Shown here piece by piece: positions 49,809 through 57,703 of a stretch of DNA of 64,000 nt (the first letter of the stretch is position 1; each line of letters starts with the position of its first letter). The position numbers were made by a program, and so were the translations under genes. Below the pieces are notes generated by a model. That model was not told the DNA's origin, ran no database searches, and saw nothing but the letters and a program-made list of their open reading frames with translations. The stretch comes from Methyloversatilis universalis FAM5 (GTDB lineage: Bacteria > Pseudomonadota > Gammaproteobacteria > Burkholderiales > Rhodocyclaceae), in contig NZ_AFHG01000044.1 in assembly GCF_000214035.2 (NCBI RefSeq), positions 62,001 through 126,000 on the forward strand, in the 5' to 3' direction.

Positions 49809-51602
49809 TTACATCCTCCGGGATTCGGGTTGCGGGTGGTCGTCATCGCCGCCACGCCCGCCGCGGCTGGCGGTCGGTGCGCCCTTGCGTGCGACGGTCT
49901 GCAGCTGGTGGCCACCGCCGCGGGCGACTGAGATCACCCACAGCAGCCAGAGCGCGCACAAGCCGTCGTAGTGGTGGCCGGACTGTTTCTCGGGCCAGCT
50001 GTCCAGCTCGGCCAGCAGCTGGGTGAGCGCGGGGTTGAACACGATGCGCGGTTCGAGCGCGTCGGTGACGAAGGGCTCCAGCGAGTCGATGCGCACCTCG
50101 GGGGCGACGGTGGCCGGCAAGCCGACCAGCGGCAGCGGCACGCCGGCCTGGATGCCGGCACGCGCGAAAGTGATGCGGCTGTGCTCGAAGGCGCCGTTGT
50201 TCTCGAAGGCGATCGCCTGGGCGCCATACTCGCGCTGGAACTTGATCAGGTCGGATTCGAGCTTGGACGGAACGCGCCGCTTGATTTCGGCGAACTCCAC
50301 GTGCAGCCGCGCGCGCTGCTTGTCATAGGCGCCGCCCAGGATGGCGGACGGGTCAGACGTTTCGCCGCGCCCCATTGACGGGTCGCAGCCGCCAAACAGC
50401 AGCCACTGCGCCAGGCGGCCCACGTGAAAGCGGACCGGCGAAAACACCTTGTCTTCGTCGCTGCGCGGCTCGCCCTGCATTTCAGTACCGAAGGCCTTGG
50501 GCGCCTTGGCACGCTGGCGCATGAGCCAGAACAGGCCACGCACCGCCGGCCACGATACGACCGCGCCTTCGTCCATGGCGGACTTGTTCGCCTGGTAGAA
50601 CTGGAAGGACGGCAGCTCCGCCTCGGGCAGCACGCGGCCATCGGTGCCGGCCGCTTCCTGGGCGCGCAGATCGTCGGTGAGCATGAGCGCCTGGCACTGT
50701 TCCCACAGATCCATGCGCGCTGGCAGATTCACGATCGCGCGGAAGTGATGGACCATGTGCCCGATGGTCCGCTTGGCGCGGCTGATCGGGTCATCCTTGT
50801 CCAGCACCGTGCCCACGCCCATGTACTTCACGCTGCCGTCCGGCGGGCCAAGGTAGTCGATGGCCTTGGTCAGCCAGGTCCAGCGGTTCTCGCGCTCGGT
50901 CGGGCTCTTCGCTTCGCTGTCGGTGATGAGGTCATCGCCCAGCAGCAGCTTGGGCCGGCTGGCGCCGTGGAAGGTGCCGCGGATGGCCTGCTCGGCGCCG
51001 AAAGGCTCGACCTTCACGCCCGTGCGGGTGACGAACTCGCCCACCTTCCACACCGGCCCCTTGCCGCAGGCCTCGGGGAAGTCGAGCGCCAGCGCGGCAT
51101 TGAAGGTGAGCTCGGTCTTCACCACTTCGAGCAGCTTGGTCGGCAACTTCGTTTCAGCGCCGAGCAGGATGATGTAGTCGATGAAGGACGGCAGCGCCTG
51201 CCCCTCCGGCCAGCCGGTCTCGGCGCGGATCTCGGGCCGCTGCAGCAGGCCCTGCACCGCGCACCAGGTGGGGCCGACCTTGGTCAGCAGCGACGATTTC
51301 GCCTCGCCGCGCGGCGCGATCCACCACTCGGTGGCGCCGCCGGCCAGCTTCAGGATCTGCGGGAAGCGCGTGCAGAAGTGTTCCTGAAAGATCGATGGCT
51401 CGCCGCGCACGTGGTGCGGAAAGTAGGTGTATGCGAAGAACCTGAAGTCGCCATCGACCAGCACCCGGCGCCGGCGCTCACGGCGCGCGGCGGGCGACGG
51501 GTCGAGGCCGGACTGGTGGGCCGCGATATCGGCCTTGAGCCGGGCCGACAGTTCGGCCAGCTCTTCCAGGAAATCCTTCTCGGACGTCTGCTGCGCGGCC
51601 AT
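49809..51602 (-). CDS. Terminase large subunit (Mu gp28)
   Basis: 597 residues. ATPase half: a Walker A-like APRGEAKSS and Walker B LLLGDDL. Nuclease half: DPSMGRGETSDPSAI, IAFENNGAFEHS and YDGLCALW, the acidic residues of the RNase H-like domain. It packages phage DNA by the headful mechanism. Confidence 0.9.
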   Translation of the reverse strand: MAAQQTSEKDFLEELAELSARLKADIAAHQSGLDPSPAARRERRRRVLVDGDFRFFAYTYFPHHVRGEPSIFQEHFCTRFPQILKLAGGATEWWIAPRGEAKSSLLTKVGPTWCAVQGLLQRPEIRAETGWPEGQALPSFIDYIILLGAETKLPTKLLEVVKTELTFNAALALDFPEACGKGPVWKVGEFVTRTGVKVEPFGAEQAIRGTFHGASRPKLLLGDDLITDSEAKSPTERENRWTWLTKAIDYLGPPDGSVKYMGVGTVLDKDDPISRAKRTIGHMVHHFRAIVNLPARMDLWEQCQALMLTDDLRAQEAAGTDGRVLPEAELPSFQFYQANKSAMDEGAVVSWPAVRGLFWLMRQRAKAPKAFGTEMQGEPRSDEDKVFSPVRFHVGRLAQWLLFGGCDPSMGRGETSDPSAILGGAYDKQRARLHVEFAEIKRRVPSKLESDLIKFQREYGAQAIAFENNGAFEHSRITFARAGIQAGVPLPLVGLPATVAPEVRIDSLEPFVTDALEPRIVFNPALTQLLAELDSWPEKQSGHHYDGLCALWLLWVISVARGGGHQLQTVARKGAPTASRGGRGGDDDHPQPESRRM

Positions 51603-51605
51603 CGC

Positions 51606-52106
51606 TTACCCCTGCGCCTTCGCCAGCTCCTGGCCGAAGGGCTCCAGCACTTCAGCGAAGGCCGCGAGGTGCTGCGGGTAGCGCTCCTGGATGAAGGCAC
51701 TGAACTGCTTCACCGTGGCCATCGCCACGGCCAGCTTGTCGGTCTCCGGCATCATCCGCTTCGACGACGCAATGAGCTTGTTGTAGGCGTCGGCCAGGCT
51801 AGCCAGCATCTGCACCTTCTCGGCCGGCGCGATGTCGGTGTTGATCTGGATGGTTTCGACGGTTGCCTGCACCTGCTGCACCACGACGGCCAGCGTCTGG
51901 CGCACCACCTCTTCGATGCCGCCGCCGGCGAGCAGCTGCGCGCTGCGGGCGCGGTCCCAGTCGTCGCCGGCCGCCTTGGCCTCACGCTTCCAGCGGCGCG
52001 CGGTGGCCTCGGGCACGCCTTCCTTTACGGCGGCGATCTCCAGCCCGAGCTGGTCGAATACGTAGGCCGCCCGGACCTTGCGGCGGACGTCGTCACCGTG
52101 GGCCAT
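51606..52106 (-). CDS. Terminase small subunit (Mu gp27, DUF1804)
   Basis: 166 residues starting AHGDDVRRKVRAAYVFDQLG with an HTH-like EIAAVKEGVPEATARRWKRE, as in DUF1804. DNA recognition partner of the large terminase that follows. A second ATG directly upstream gives one more Met. Confidence 0.85.
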   Translation of the reverse strand: MAHGDDVRRKVRAAYVFDQLGLEIAAVKEGVPEATARRWKREAKAAGDDWDRARSAQLLAGGGIEEVVRQTLAVVVQQVQATVETIQINTDIAPAEKVQMLASLADAYNKLIASSKRMMPETDKLAVAMATVKQFSAFIQERYPQHLAAFAEVLEPFGQELAKAQG

Positions 52107-52239
52107 CATCGCCCTCGGGGTACTCGTGACGCACGATCACCGTGCGATTCCCGCCGCGCGAGCGGATCGCGTCAGCGATGCTGCGCAATCCGTAGTAGAT
52201 CGCGAAGGCGATGATCACGACGCCGATGGGGTCATTCAT
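52093..52239 (-). CDS. 48-residue membrane microprotein
   Basis: MNDPIGVVIIAFAIYYGLRS forms one membrane segment, followed by a charged tail. It starts in an ATGA overlap and its end overlaps the small terminase start. No family recognised; possibly a remnant of the Mu lysis/regulatory cluster. Confidence 0.55.
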   Translation of the reverse strand: MNDPIGVVIIAFAIYYGLRSIADAIRSRGGNRTVIVRHEYPEGDDGPR

Positions 52240-52529
52240 CGCAGCTCACCCGGTTCCGGCCGCTTCACGCCGGGCTGCGCCACGCGGCCCATCACCACGT
52301 CGTTACCGCGGTCGGTCAGCGTCACCACGTCGTCAGCCTGCTCGACCAGCCCCTGCTCGGCGAGCCAGGCAAGGTCGGTGCGCACCAGATCGAGGCTCAC
52401 GACGTAGCCCAGCGACTCCACGGCCTGGCGTACGGCACGCAGGGGCAGCCGGTAGCCCGGCGCCACCAGCAGCGCGGCCAGCATGGCGCGGCGGCGGTCC
52501 TGCTCGACGATGCGGGCGGCGGCGCTCAT
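52236..52529 (-). CDS. Winged-helix protein (Mu gp26 position)
   Basis: 97 residues with an ArsR-like winged-helix pattern (LPLRAVRQAVESLGYVVSLD, DLAWLAEQGLVEQAD). This small HTH protein commonly precedes the terminase in Mu-like phages. Regulatory role not established. Confidence 0.7.
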   Translation of the reverse strand: MSAAARIVEQDRRRAMLAALLVAPGYRLPLRAVRQAVESLGYVVSLDLVRTDLAWLAEQGLVEQADDVVTLTDRGNDVVMGRVAQPGVKRPEPGELR

Positions 52530-52867
52530 GCGTCACCTCGCGTCATCTTGTTGAGCACCAGGCGCAGCAGGTCGGTCTGGCTTTTCATCTCGCCTTCCAT
52601 GCGTGAGCTGCACTGCGCCACCGTGTTGATCTTCTCGTGGATCTGCGCGAGGTCGGCGTGGGTGGGTGCCGCCTTCACCTGGCCTTCCAGCGTGGCCAGG
52701 CGCGAGTCATGCGCGTCGAGTCGCACGTCTATGCCCTTTTCAAGGTCGCCGATGCGCTCGTTGGTGACCCGGTGGCGATTGCTCGACCACACATACAAGC
52801 CAACGCAGAGCGTGACCGCGAAATTCAAGAACTGCAGCCAGAACTTGGCCACCTCGTAATCCATCAT
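52526..52867 (-). CDS. DUF2730 membrane coiled-coil protein (Mu gp25)
   Basis: 113 residues: N-terminal membrane segment (FWLQFLNFAVTLCVGLYVWS) followed by a coiled coil (IGDLEKGIDVRLDAHDSRLA). It belongs to the DUF2730/gp25 family. Located in the lysis-to-packaging interval. Confidence 0.75.
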   Translation of the reverse strand: MMDYEVAKFWLQFLNFAVTLCVGLYVWSSNRHRVTNERIGDLEKGIDVRLDAHDSRLATLEGQVKAAPTHADLAQIHEKINTVAQCSSRMEGEMKSQTDLLRLVLNKMTRGDA

Positions 52868-53151
52868 TCGTGCCTTTCGGTACCGGTAGGGGGTGTCAGG
52901 CCGGTGGGCAGCGCGCGCTCGACGCCATGACGCTCGATCAACGCGGTGTGGAAACCCTTGCCAGCCAGCTCAGCGCAGATCTGCCGGAATGCTTCGCGGG
53001 GCAACTCCCCATGGGCTGCGAACACGCGCGCCACACCTTCGGCCACCTTGAACACACTGAACACCAGGTCGTAAGGCTCGCGGGCTTCAAAGCCCCCGGC
53101 CCCGGCGTAGCCGCGGCCGACGTACATGACGCATTCGAGGTTGATGTGCAT
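52864..53151 (-). CDS. Unknown conserved Mu-like phage protein
   Basis: 95 residues from MHINLECVMYVGRG, containing YDLVFSVFKVAEGVARVFA and a helical C-terminus. The start is chosen because the longer frame has no ribosome binding site and reads as noise. ATGA overlap with the DUF2730 gene. Function unknown. Confidence 0.6.
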   Translation of the reverse strand: MHINLECVMYVGRGYAGAGGFEAREPYDLVFSVFKVAEGVARVFAAHGELPREAFRQICAELAGKGFHTALIERHGVERALPTGLTPPTGTERHE

Positions 53152-53263
53152 GGCGCTCCGCGGTCGGCTTCGTTGTTCGGGTTGCCAGCCCCCGCCGCGC
53201 TGAAAACCGGCCCTGTACAAGCCGGGGAGGACGCGCACGTCTCACCACGTGACTGGCTGCCGG

Positions 53264-53322
53264 CGTAACGACGCCACTGGGCCGGCGATGGCGGCGGCGG
53301 AGCCGCTGAAGAAGTCGTTACG
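53264..53322. repeat. 9-bp inverted repeat in the lysis/packaging gap
   Basis: CGTAACGAC (53264-53272) and GTCGTTACG (53314-53322) lie 41 bp apart in the 174-bp non-coding gap below the lysis genes. It could be a terminator-like fold or a regulator site; there is no T run. Confidence 0.35.
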
Positions 53323-53325
53323 GAA

Positions 53326-53913
53326 TCACCATTGCACCCACCCTCCGACGCCGACGAACACCTCGCTCTGGACGCCCGGGCGTTCGCCGTTCAGGGGCCA
53401 GTCGGCGCTGGCGATCGCGCCCAGCCGCACCGCTTTCACCTGGGCGAACTGGGCGCGCGCCTGCACTCGGACGGTCGGCTCTGCTCGCTTGAGGCCGACG
53501 TAGATGCCTGCGTCGCTGCGTACCGTGGTGTCGAGCCACGGCAGCGGCTCTGCCACGACGTATTGCGTGGTCTCTCCGCTGCCGGTATCGAGCACTGCCG
53601 TGACCACCTGGGTGCGCTCGCTGGGGGCGATGCGCGCGGATTCCAGCACCACCGCGGCGGCGCTTTCCTGCACAGCGGCGGGAAGCTTCGCGGCGGATTT
53701 GGCACTGGCGGGCCGGGTGCGCACCGGGCGCGGCGGCACGATCCACTCGACGCCCGTCGCCTCCGGTGCGGTCGGCGCGGCAACGGCAACATCGTGGCCG
53801 GCGCGAAGCGGCGTGTGAGCGCCGCCTGCGCCGCGCCACTCGCTGGTGGCCAGCAGCGCCACCATGGCGCCGACCAGTAGCACGAAGGCCAGCAGCTGGA
53901 GACGGGTGCTCAC
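53326..53913 (-). CDS. Membrane-anchored protein at the spanin position
   Basis: 195 residues with an N-terminal membrane anchor (LQLLAFVLLVGAMVALLAT), a Pro/Ala-rich stretch and a beta-rich C-terminus (IYVGLKRAEPTVRVQARAQF ... EVFVGVGGWVQW). It overlaps the holin-like gene by 4 nt. By position it replaces Rz/Rz1 spanins; the sequence does not look like a usual spanin. Confidence 0.55.
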   Translation of the reverse strand: MSTRLQLLAFVLLVGAMVALLATSEWRGAGGAHTPLRAGHDVAVAAPTAPEATGVEWIVPPRPVRTRPASAKSAAKLPAAVQESAAAVVLESARIAPSERTQVVTAVLDTGSGETTQYVVAEPLPWLDTTVRSDAGIYVGLKRAEPTVRVQARAQFAQVKAVRLGAIASADWPLNGERPGVQSEVFVGVGGWVQW

Positions 53914-54134
53914 AGGCCGCTCCGCCCGACGCTGGTCTGCTGGATGACGCGCCCGGCGATGATCGCCAGCGCCAGCCAGCGCACCCAGCCTTCGGGCAGG
54001 TAATGCTGCACCGCTGGCAGGTAGTCATACGCCGTGTCGAGCACGGCCAGCAGCGCAGCGAGCTGCACCGACAGCAGCCGCCAGCAGCGCCGCCAGTCTT
54101 CGATCGGTTGCAGGCGGACCGGGCCGATTTTCAT
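53910..54134 (-). CDS. Holin-like membrane protein
   Basis: 74 residues with two hydrophobic segments (LLSVQLAALLAVLDTAYDYL and VRWLALAIIAGRVIQQT), directly after the amidase and coupled to it by TGATG. Small size, membrane segments and position fit a holin that releases the amidase. Confidence 0.65.
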   Translation of the reverse strand: MKIGPVRLQPIEDWRRCWRLLSVQLAALLAVLDTAYDYLPAVQHYLPEGWVRWLALAIIAGRVIQQTSVGRSGL

Positions 54135-54763
54135 CAGCGCACCTCCGGGGAGATATGGCCTTCGAGCGGCGCCATGCCGCCGCGCAGCCAGTCGGCCACG
54201 CTGAAGCCGGGGCAGCGCTTGATGAACTCGTTGGGGGTGATCAGGCCGTCGCCGTTCTTGTCCGGGCTCAGATCGCGATGACCACACACGCCCTCGCGCC
54301 ATGCCGGCGTAGCGAAGCGACGCTCCACGCGGTGCGCGGTGCACCAGCGCGGCAGACAGTCGGCCAGCGTGGCCCACTGCGCCGGCGTGTAGCTGTCGGT
54401 ACCGATGAGGCACACGCCCAGGCTGTTGCGGTTGTAGCCCGCCACATGCGCGCCCACCTCTTCCGGGTGACGGCCGGTGAAGAGGCCGCCGTTGCGCGCG
54501 ATCACATAGTGGTAGCCGATTGAACGCAGACTGGGGTTGAAGCGCTGCGCGGCGGCGGCTCCGCGCAGGAAGCCGCGGTCGAAGTGCCACTTGTCGATCT
54601 CATCGACCGGGGTGCGCAGTTCGCGCCCGCTGCCGCTGAACAGCGTGCGCTCGTTAGGTGTGGCGCTGCAGTGGATGACGATGAGCGTGATCGGCCGGTT
54701 GATGCCGGTTTCGACGGGCTCAGCGTTGCGGGCGGGGGAAGAGGCTGCGGTGCGCGTGTCCAT
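54134..54763 (-). CDS. N-acetylmuramoyl-L-alanine amidase endolysin with EF-hand loop
   Basis: 209 residues of the Amidase_2 family. Zinc ligands H31 (VIHCSATP), H162 (GHRDLSP) and C184 (KRCPGF); GYHYVIARNG around 83-92. Between the second and third ligands lies DKNGDGLITPNE (168-179), a perfect 12-residue EF-hand calcium loop. It cuts the amide bond between muramic acid and the stem peptide during lysis. A late element abuts its start. Confidence 0.88.
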   Translation of the reverse strand: MDTRTAASSPARNAEPVETGINRPITLIVIHCSATPNERTLFSGSGRELRTPVDEIDKWHFDRGFLRGAAAAQRFNPSLRSIGYHYVIARNGGLFTGRHPEEVGAHVAGYNRNSLGVCLIGTDSYTPAQWATLADCLPRWCTAHRVERRFATPAWREGVCGHRDLSPDKNGDGLITPNEFIKRCPGFSVADWLRGGMAPLEGHISPEVR

Positions 54764-54764
54764 G

Positions 54765-54813
54765 CGCGCAGAATGCGCGGGGAATGAACACTGCTATGGG
54801 GTGAAGGGATTCA
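54765..54813 (-). promoter_or_regulatory. Late bipartite element before the lysis genes
   Basis: TGAAGGGATTCA (54802-54813) followed after 22 nt by CGCGCA-GAA-TGCGCG (54765-54779), whose stem ends one base before the amidase ATG. Position corresponds to the Mu lys promoter. The palindrome is the least conserved of the four. Confidence 0.45.
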
Positions 54814-54822
54814 GGCGGTCAG

Positions 54823-55362
54823 CTACTTGCCGCAGAGATCGACAGCTGCTTTGTAGCGGTCGCGATCATACCAACGAGCGCCTCGAACGACAGCAATCGC
54901 GCCGTCGGCAAGATGCCCCATCGCGAGCCGACACGCGCGATGCGGCGCCGCGTTCTGATTCGAGTCCTGATTTCCCCAGCCCTCGAAGAGCGGGCGAAGA
55001 TGATCCATGGCGGCAAGGGCGGCCGCCGGATCTCCGATACGGTCGGCGGCGGAAAGCTCCTGTTCGACCCGCAGCAGTGTCGCGTGGGTGATGCGAGCGG
55101 CCATGGCTGATTGCTCTGGTGACCACTGCGCGCCGCTGTCGAGGCCTGCTGCCTTCAGATCCTTCGGGATGGAGCGGGAGGCACCGAGAGGGTCCGTTGC
55201 GGCCTTCGCGAGATAGCCAAACGCAAACGACAGTACGCCGGTAAGGGCTGCTGCCCCAACAAACGCGCCGCCGAACCGGCCGATGAACGACAAGCCACGC
55301 CCGGCGAGCACAAGCGTTACGAATGCGGCGCCGAATATGATGAGGGCGATCTGTCCATTCAT
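54823..55362 (-). CDS. Membrane protein between mor and lysis genes
   Basis: 179 residues with two N-terminal membrane helices (IALIIFGAAFVTLVLAG and AFVGAAALTGVLSFAFGYLA) and a soluble helical domain. Not a standard Mu gene that I recognise; perhaps an accessory gene expressed between middle and late phases. Function unknown. Confidence 0.6.
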   Translation of the reverse strand: MNGQIALIIFGAAFVTLVLAGRGLSFIGRFGGAFVGAAALTGVLSFAFGYLAKAATDPLGASRSIPKDLKAAGLDSGAQWSPEQSAMAARITHATLLRVEQELSAADRIGDPAAALAAMDHLRPLFEGWGNQDSNQNAAPHRACRLAMGHLADGAIAVVRGARWYDRDRYKAAVDLCGK

Positions 55363-55389
55363 GATGTGCTCCCTGTAGGCGCGAAATTA

Positions 55390-55815
55390 TCAGCTGGCTC
55401 CGCCAAACATGTCCAACTGATTGTCATCCACCCGCCGACCCGGCACTGCCCCCGAGATCGAGCGCTTTAGCACGACCCACACCCAGCGCTCGCTGATCAT
55501 GTACTTGCGGGCGATGTCCGGCACGCGGGTGCCCGCATCGTAGTCGGCCTGGATGGCGCGGTCGCGCTCGTCGCGGATGGCCTGAACGCAGCGCGGTATG
55601 TACAGCGGCTCGCCGCCATAGGTAGCCATGAACCGGGCCGCAAGGCCTCCGCCGATCGCCTGGATGATCTGCGCGGTCAGCGGGCCTTCCACTTTGCCTA
55701 TGGTCTTCCCGCTGGGCACTTCGATTTCGAGGCCGCCGAAGGCGTCCACAAGGCGCATGGTGGCCTCGTGGCCGAGCAGCTCGACGAGATCAATGACTGT
55801 CTGCGGCAAACTCAT
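55390..55815 (-). CDS. mor: Mor/C-family transcription activator
   Basis: 141 residues: N-terminal dimerisation region (QTVIDLVELLGHEATMRLVD, GLEIEVPSG) and C-terminal HTH (DYDAGTRVPDIARKYMISER), the Mor/C pattern. In Mu, Mor activates the middle promoter and C the late promoters; I see only one such gene, which may do both. It follows gemA by one base. Confidence 0.85.
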   Translation of the reverse strand: MSLPQTVIDLVELLGHEATMRLVDAFGGLEIEVPSGKTIGKVEGPLTAQIIQAIGGGLAARFMATYGGEPLYIPRCVQAIRDERDRAIQADYDAGTRVPDIARKYMISERWVWVVLKRSISGAVPGRRVDDNQLDMFGGAS

Positions 55816-55816
55816 T

Positions 55817-56461
55817 TCAGGCAGCCTCCGCCGCCCGCGCGGCCGCCTGGCGCGCGGCCCATTCGCCCGACAGCGTTTCCGCCATCGCCTCCAGGTAGCG
55901 CAGGTCACGCTGCCACTTCGGTGTCAGCGGCCGGGACACCGGCGCGAGCCAGCGCGCGAGGGCGTTCAGGTCGCTGTCGGTGCGGCCAAGTGCGCGGGCC
56001 AGCGACGTAACGGCTTCGAGCATGTGGCGTTTCTTCTGCTCAACGACGAGCGCGGCGACGAGGTCGTGCAGTTGCCGGGCGGTGGCCCACTCCAGCCGCA
56101 TGTTCCTGTGCATCTGCCGGAGCGTGGCGGTGGCGTAGGCCCAGGGCAGTTTCATGTCGGCGAGCAGCGCCTCGACCTTCTCCAGCAACGCCCCGCAGCC
56201 GCGGCGGCAGGTTTCCGGGTAGCCGGGGTGGCGACCGACGTACTTCTCCGGCGCCGGGCGGGTGGCGCCGACCTTGCGGGCGGCGTCGAGCACGCGCTGG
56301 CAGCCGTGCAGATCGAGGTCGTTGGTGGACCGCACGCCGGCGTGCGCGTGCATGAAGTCGCGGCGGGCGTCGTCGTCCATGCCGAGCTGTCGGCAGGCGG
56401 CATGCACGGCCTTGCGACGTGCGGCGAGTTGCGGCGTCACTCTGGAAACAGGGGCTTTCAC
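55817..56461 (-). CDS. gemA: GemA-like regulatory protein (Mu gp16, DUF1018)
   Basis: 214 residues from a GTG with GGAGG 7 nt upstream (an earlier ATG lacks one). Contains LAARRKAVHAACRQLGMDDD, ARRDFMHAHAGVRSTNDLDL and the DUF1018 layout. In Mu, GemA modulates host gene expression and DNA supercoiling. Confidence 0.8.
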   Translation of the reverse strand: MKAPVSRVTPQLAARRKAVHAACRQLGMDDDARRDFMHAHAGVRSTNDLDLHGCQRVLDAARKVGATRPAPEKYVGRHPGYPETCRRGCGALLEKVEALLADMKLPWAYATATLRQMHRNMRLEWATARQLHDLVAALVVEQKKRHMLEAVTSLARALGRTDSDLNALARWLAPVSRPLTPKWQRDLRYLEAMAETLSGEWAARQAAARAAEAA

Positions 56462-56549
56462 GGTGTCCTCCAGTCGGTCGGCGTGAGATGCGTGGATCAA
56501 GGAGCAAGCGCCGATGCGTGGGCGGCGGCGCTTGGTTCTTGGCCCGCGC

Positions 56550-56828
56550 TCAGGCGTTGATGGCGTCCTTCAGCGCCTTGGTGGCACTGAACTTGACCGT
56601 CAGGGCGGCCGGAATCTGCACCTCCTGGCCGGTCTGCGGGTTGCGGCCGGTGCGGCCGGCGCGCAGGCTGGCCTTGAGCTTGCCGGCACCGGGGAGCGCG
56701 ACTTCGTCGCCATTGCTGGTGAGGTTGGCCTTGATGACCTCGCCCAGCGTTTCAAGGATGTGCTTCACCTGGGCCTTGGGCACTTCGGCGACTTCGGCGA
56801 CGGTGCGGATGGTTTCTGCTTGGTTCAT
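56550..56828 (-). CDS. HU-like DNA-binding protein
   Basis: 92 residues of the HU/IHF fold: ETIRTVAEVAEVPKAQVKHI, VALPGAGKLKASLRAGRTGR and NPQTGQEVQIPAALTVKFSA with the DNA-wrapping arm. A phage-borne HU could assist transpososome assembly, as host HU does in Mu. The upstream stop provides its AGGAG. Confidence 0.88.
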   Translation of the reverse strand: MNQAETIRTVAEVAEVPKAQVKHILETLGEVIKANLTSNGDEVALPGAGKLKASLRAGRTGRNPQTGQEVQIPAALTVKFSATKALKDAINA

Positions 56829-56830
56829 GG

Positions 56831-57070
56831 TTACTCCTGGGGGGTGGTGGTGGTACGGAAGAAGCTGCGGACGGCGGCCACCAGGCTGACGAGCCAGATG
56901 GCCAGTGCGAACGCGAGCACGACGACACACACCAGCGCCGGCAGGGCCAGCGCTGGGGCAACGACGACGGCCCACGTGAGTTCGGGGATATGCCCCGACA
57001 CCTTGAGCCCGGCCATGGCCAGCGATACGACGATGAGGTAGGCGGGCAGCTGCTCGAACGTGCGGTACAT
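56831..57070 (-). CDS. Small membrane protein beside HU gene
   Basis: 79 residues with two hydrophobic segments (AYLIVVSLAMAGLKVSG and ALPALVCVVVLAFALAIWLV) and a basic C-terminal helix. No family recognised. It ends three bases before the HU start. Confidence 0.6.
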   Translation of the reverse strand: MYRTFEQLPAYLIVVSLAMAGLKVSGHIPELTWAVVVAPALALPALVCVVVLAFALAIWLVSLVAAVRSFFRTTTTPQE

Positions 57071-57100
57071 GACGGACTCCTCGGGTGGGGGCGGATGGGG

Positions 57101-57703
57101 TCAGGCCGAGGCGGCGGCCTTGGCCTTGACCTTGGTCTTGCCGGCCTTCTTCGCCGGCTCGTCGTCGCCCTGGCGGCGCGCCGCATCGGCGAGAATGGTT
57201 TTCACCAGCTTGTCGAGGTCGGACTCGCCGATGGCGACAAAGGCCTTGTCGGCGCCCAGCACCTTGCGCACGCCGATGCGCTGCAGGTGGGCGTCGCTCA
57301 GCTGGCCGAGGGCGTCTTTCACCAGCGTGGTTTCGGTGCGGATGAGCAGATCGGCCGACTCGGGCAGCAGGTTCTCGATGCGGGCGATGACGGCGGCTTC
57401 GTCGTTCCAGTCGAGGCTGTCTTCTTCCTTTCGGAAGCCAGCTTTCACGCCGTCGACGGTGATCGACCGCGGCTTCACGAACAGCGCGGGTGCGGCTTCG
57501 ACCAGCGCCTGCAGTTCGGCCAGCGCCTCGGCTTCTTCGGCCGCAGCGGCGTCGATGGCGCCGCGGAATTGGCGGGTGATGGGCTCGATGGCCTGCGCGA
57601 TCTGCGCCTGCTGGGCAGCGGCGAGGTCGGTGAGCACGCGATGGCGGGCGGCGAGCACCTGGGCGGCGTCGCGGATGGCGGCAAGTTCGGGGGTGGTCTT
57701 CAT
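57101..57703 (-). CDS. gam: Gam host-nuclease inhibitor (Ku-like)
   Basis: 200 residues with a long N-terminal helix (LRDAA-like AIRDAAQVLAARHRVLTDLA), GVKAGFRKEEDSLDWNDEAA and LIRTETTLVKDALGQLS, the Mu Gam pattern. Gam binds DNA ends and shields them from RecBCD-type exonucleases. A Lys/Ala-rich tail ends the protein. Confidence 0.88.
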   Translation of the reverse strand: MKTTPELAAIRDAAQVLAARHRVLTDLAAAQQAQIAQAIEPITRQFRGAIDAAAAEEAEALAELQALVEAAPALFVKPRSITVDGVKAGFRKEEDSLDWNDEAAVIARIENLLPESADLLIRTETTLVKDALGQLSDAHLQRIGVRKVLGADKAFVAIGESDLDKLVKTILADAARRQGDDEPAKKAGKTKVKAKAAASA

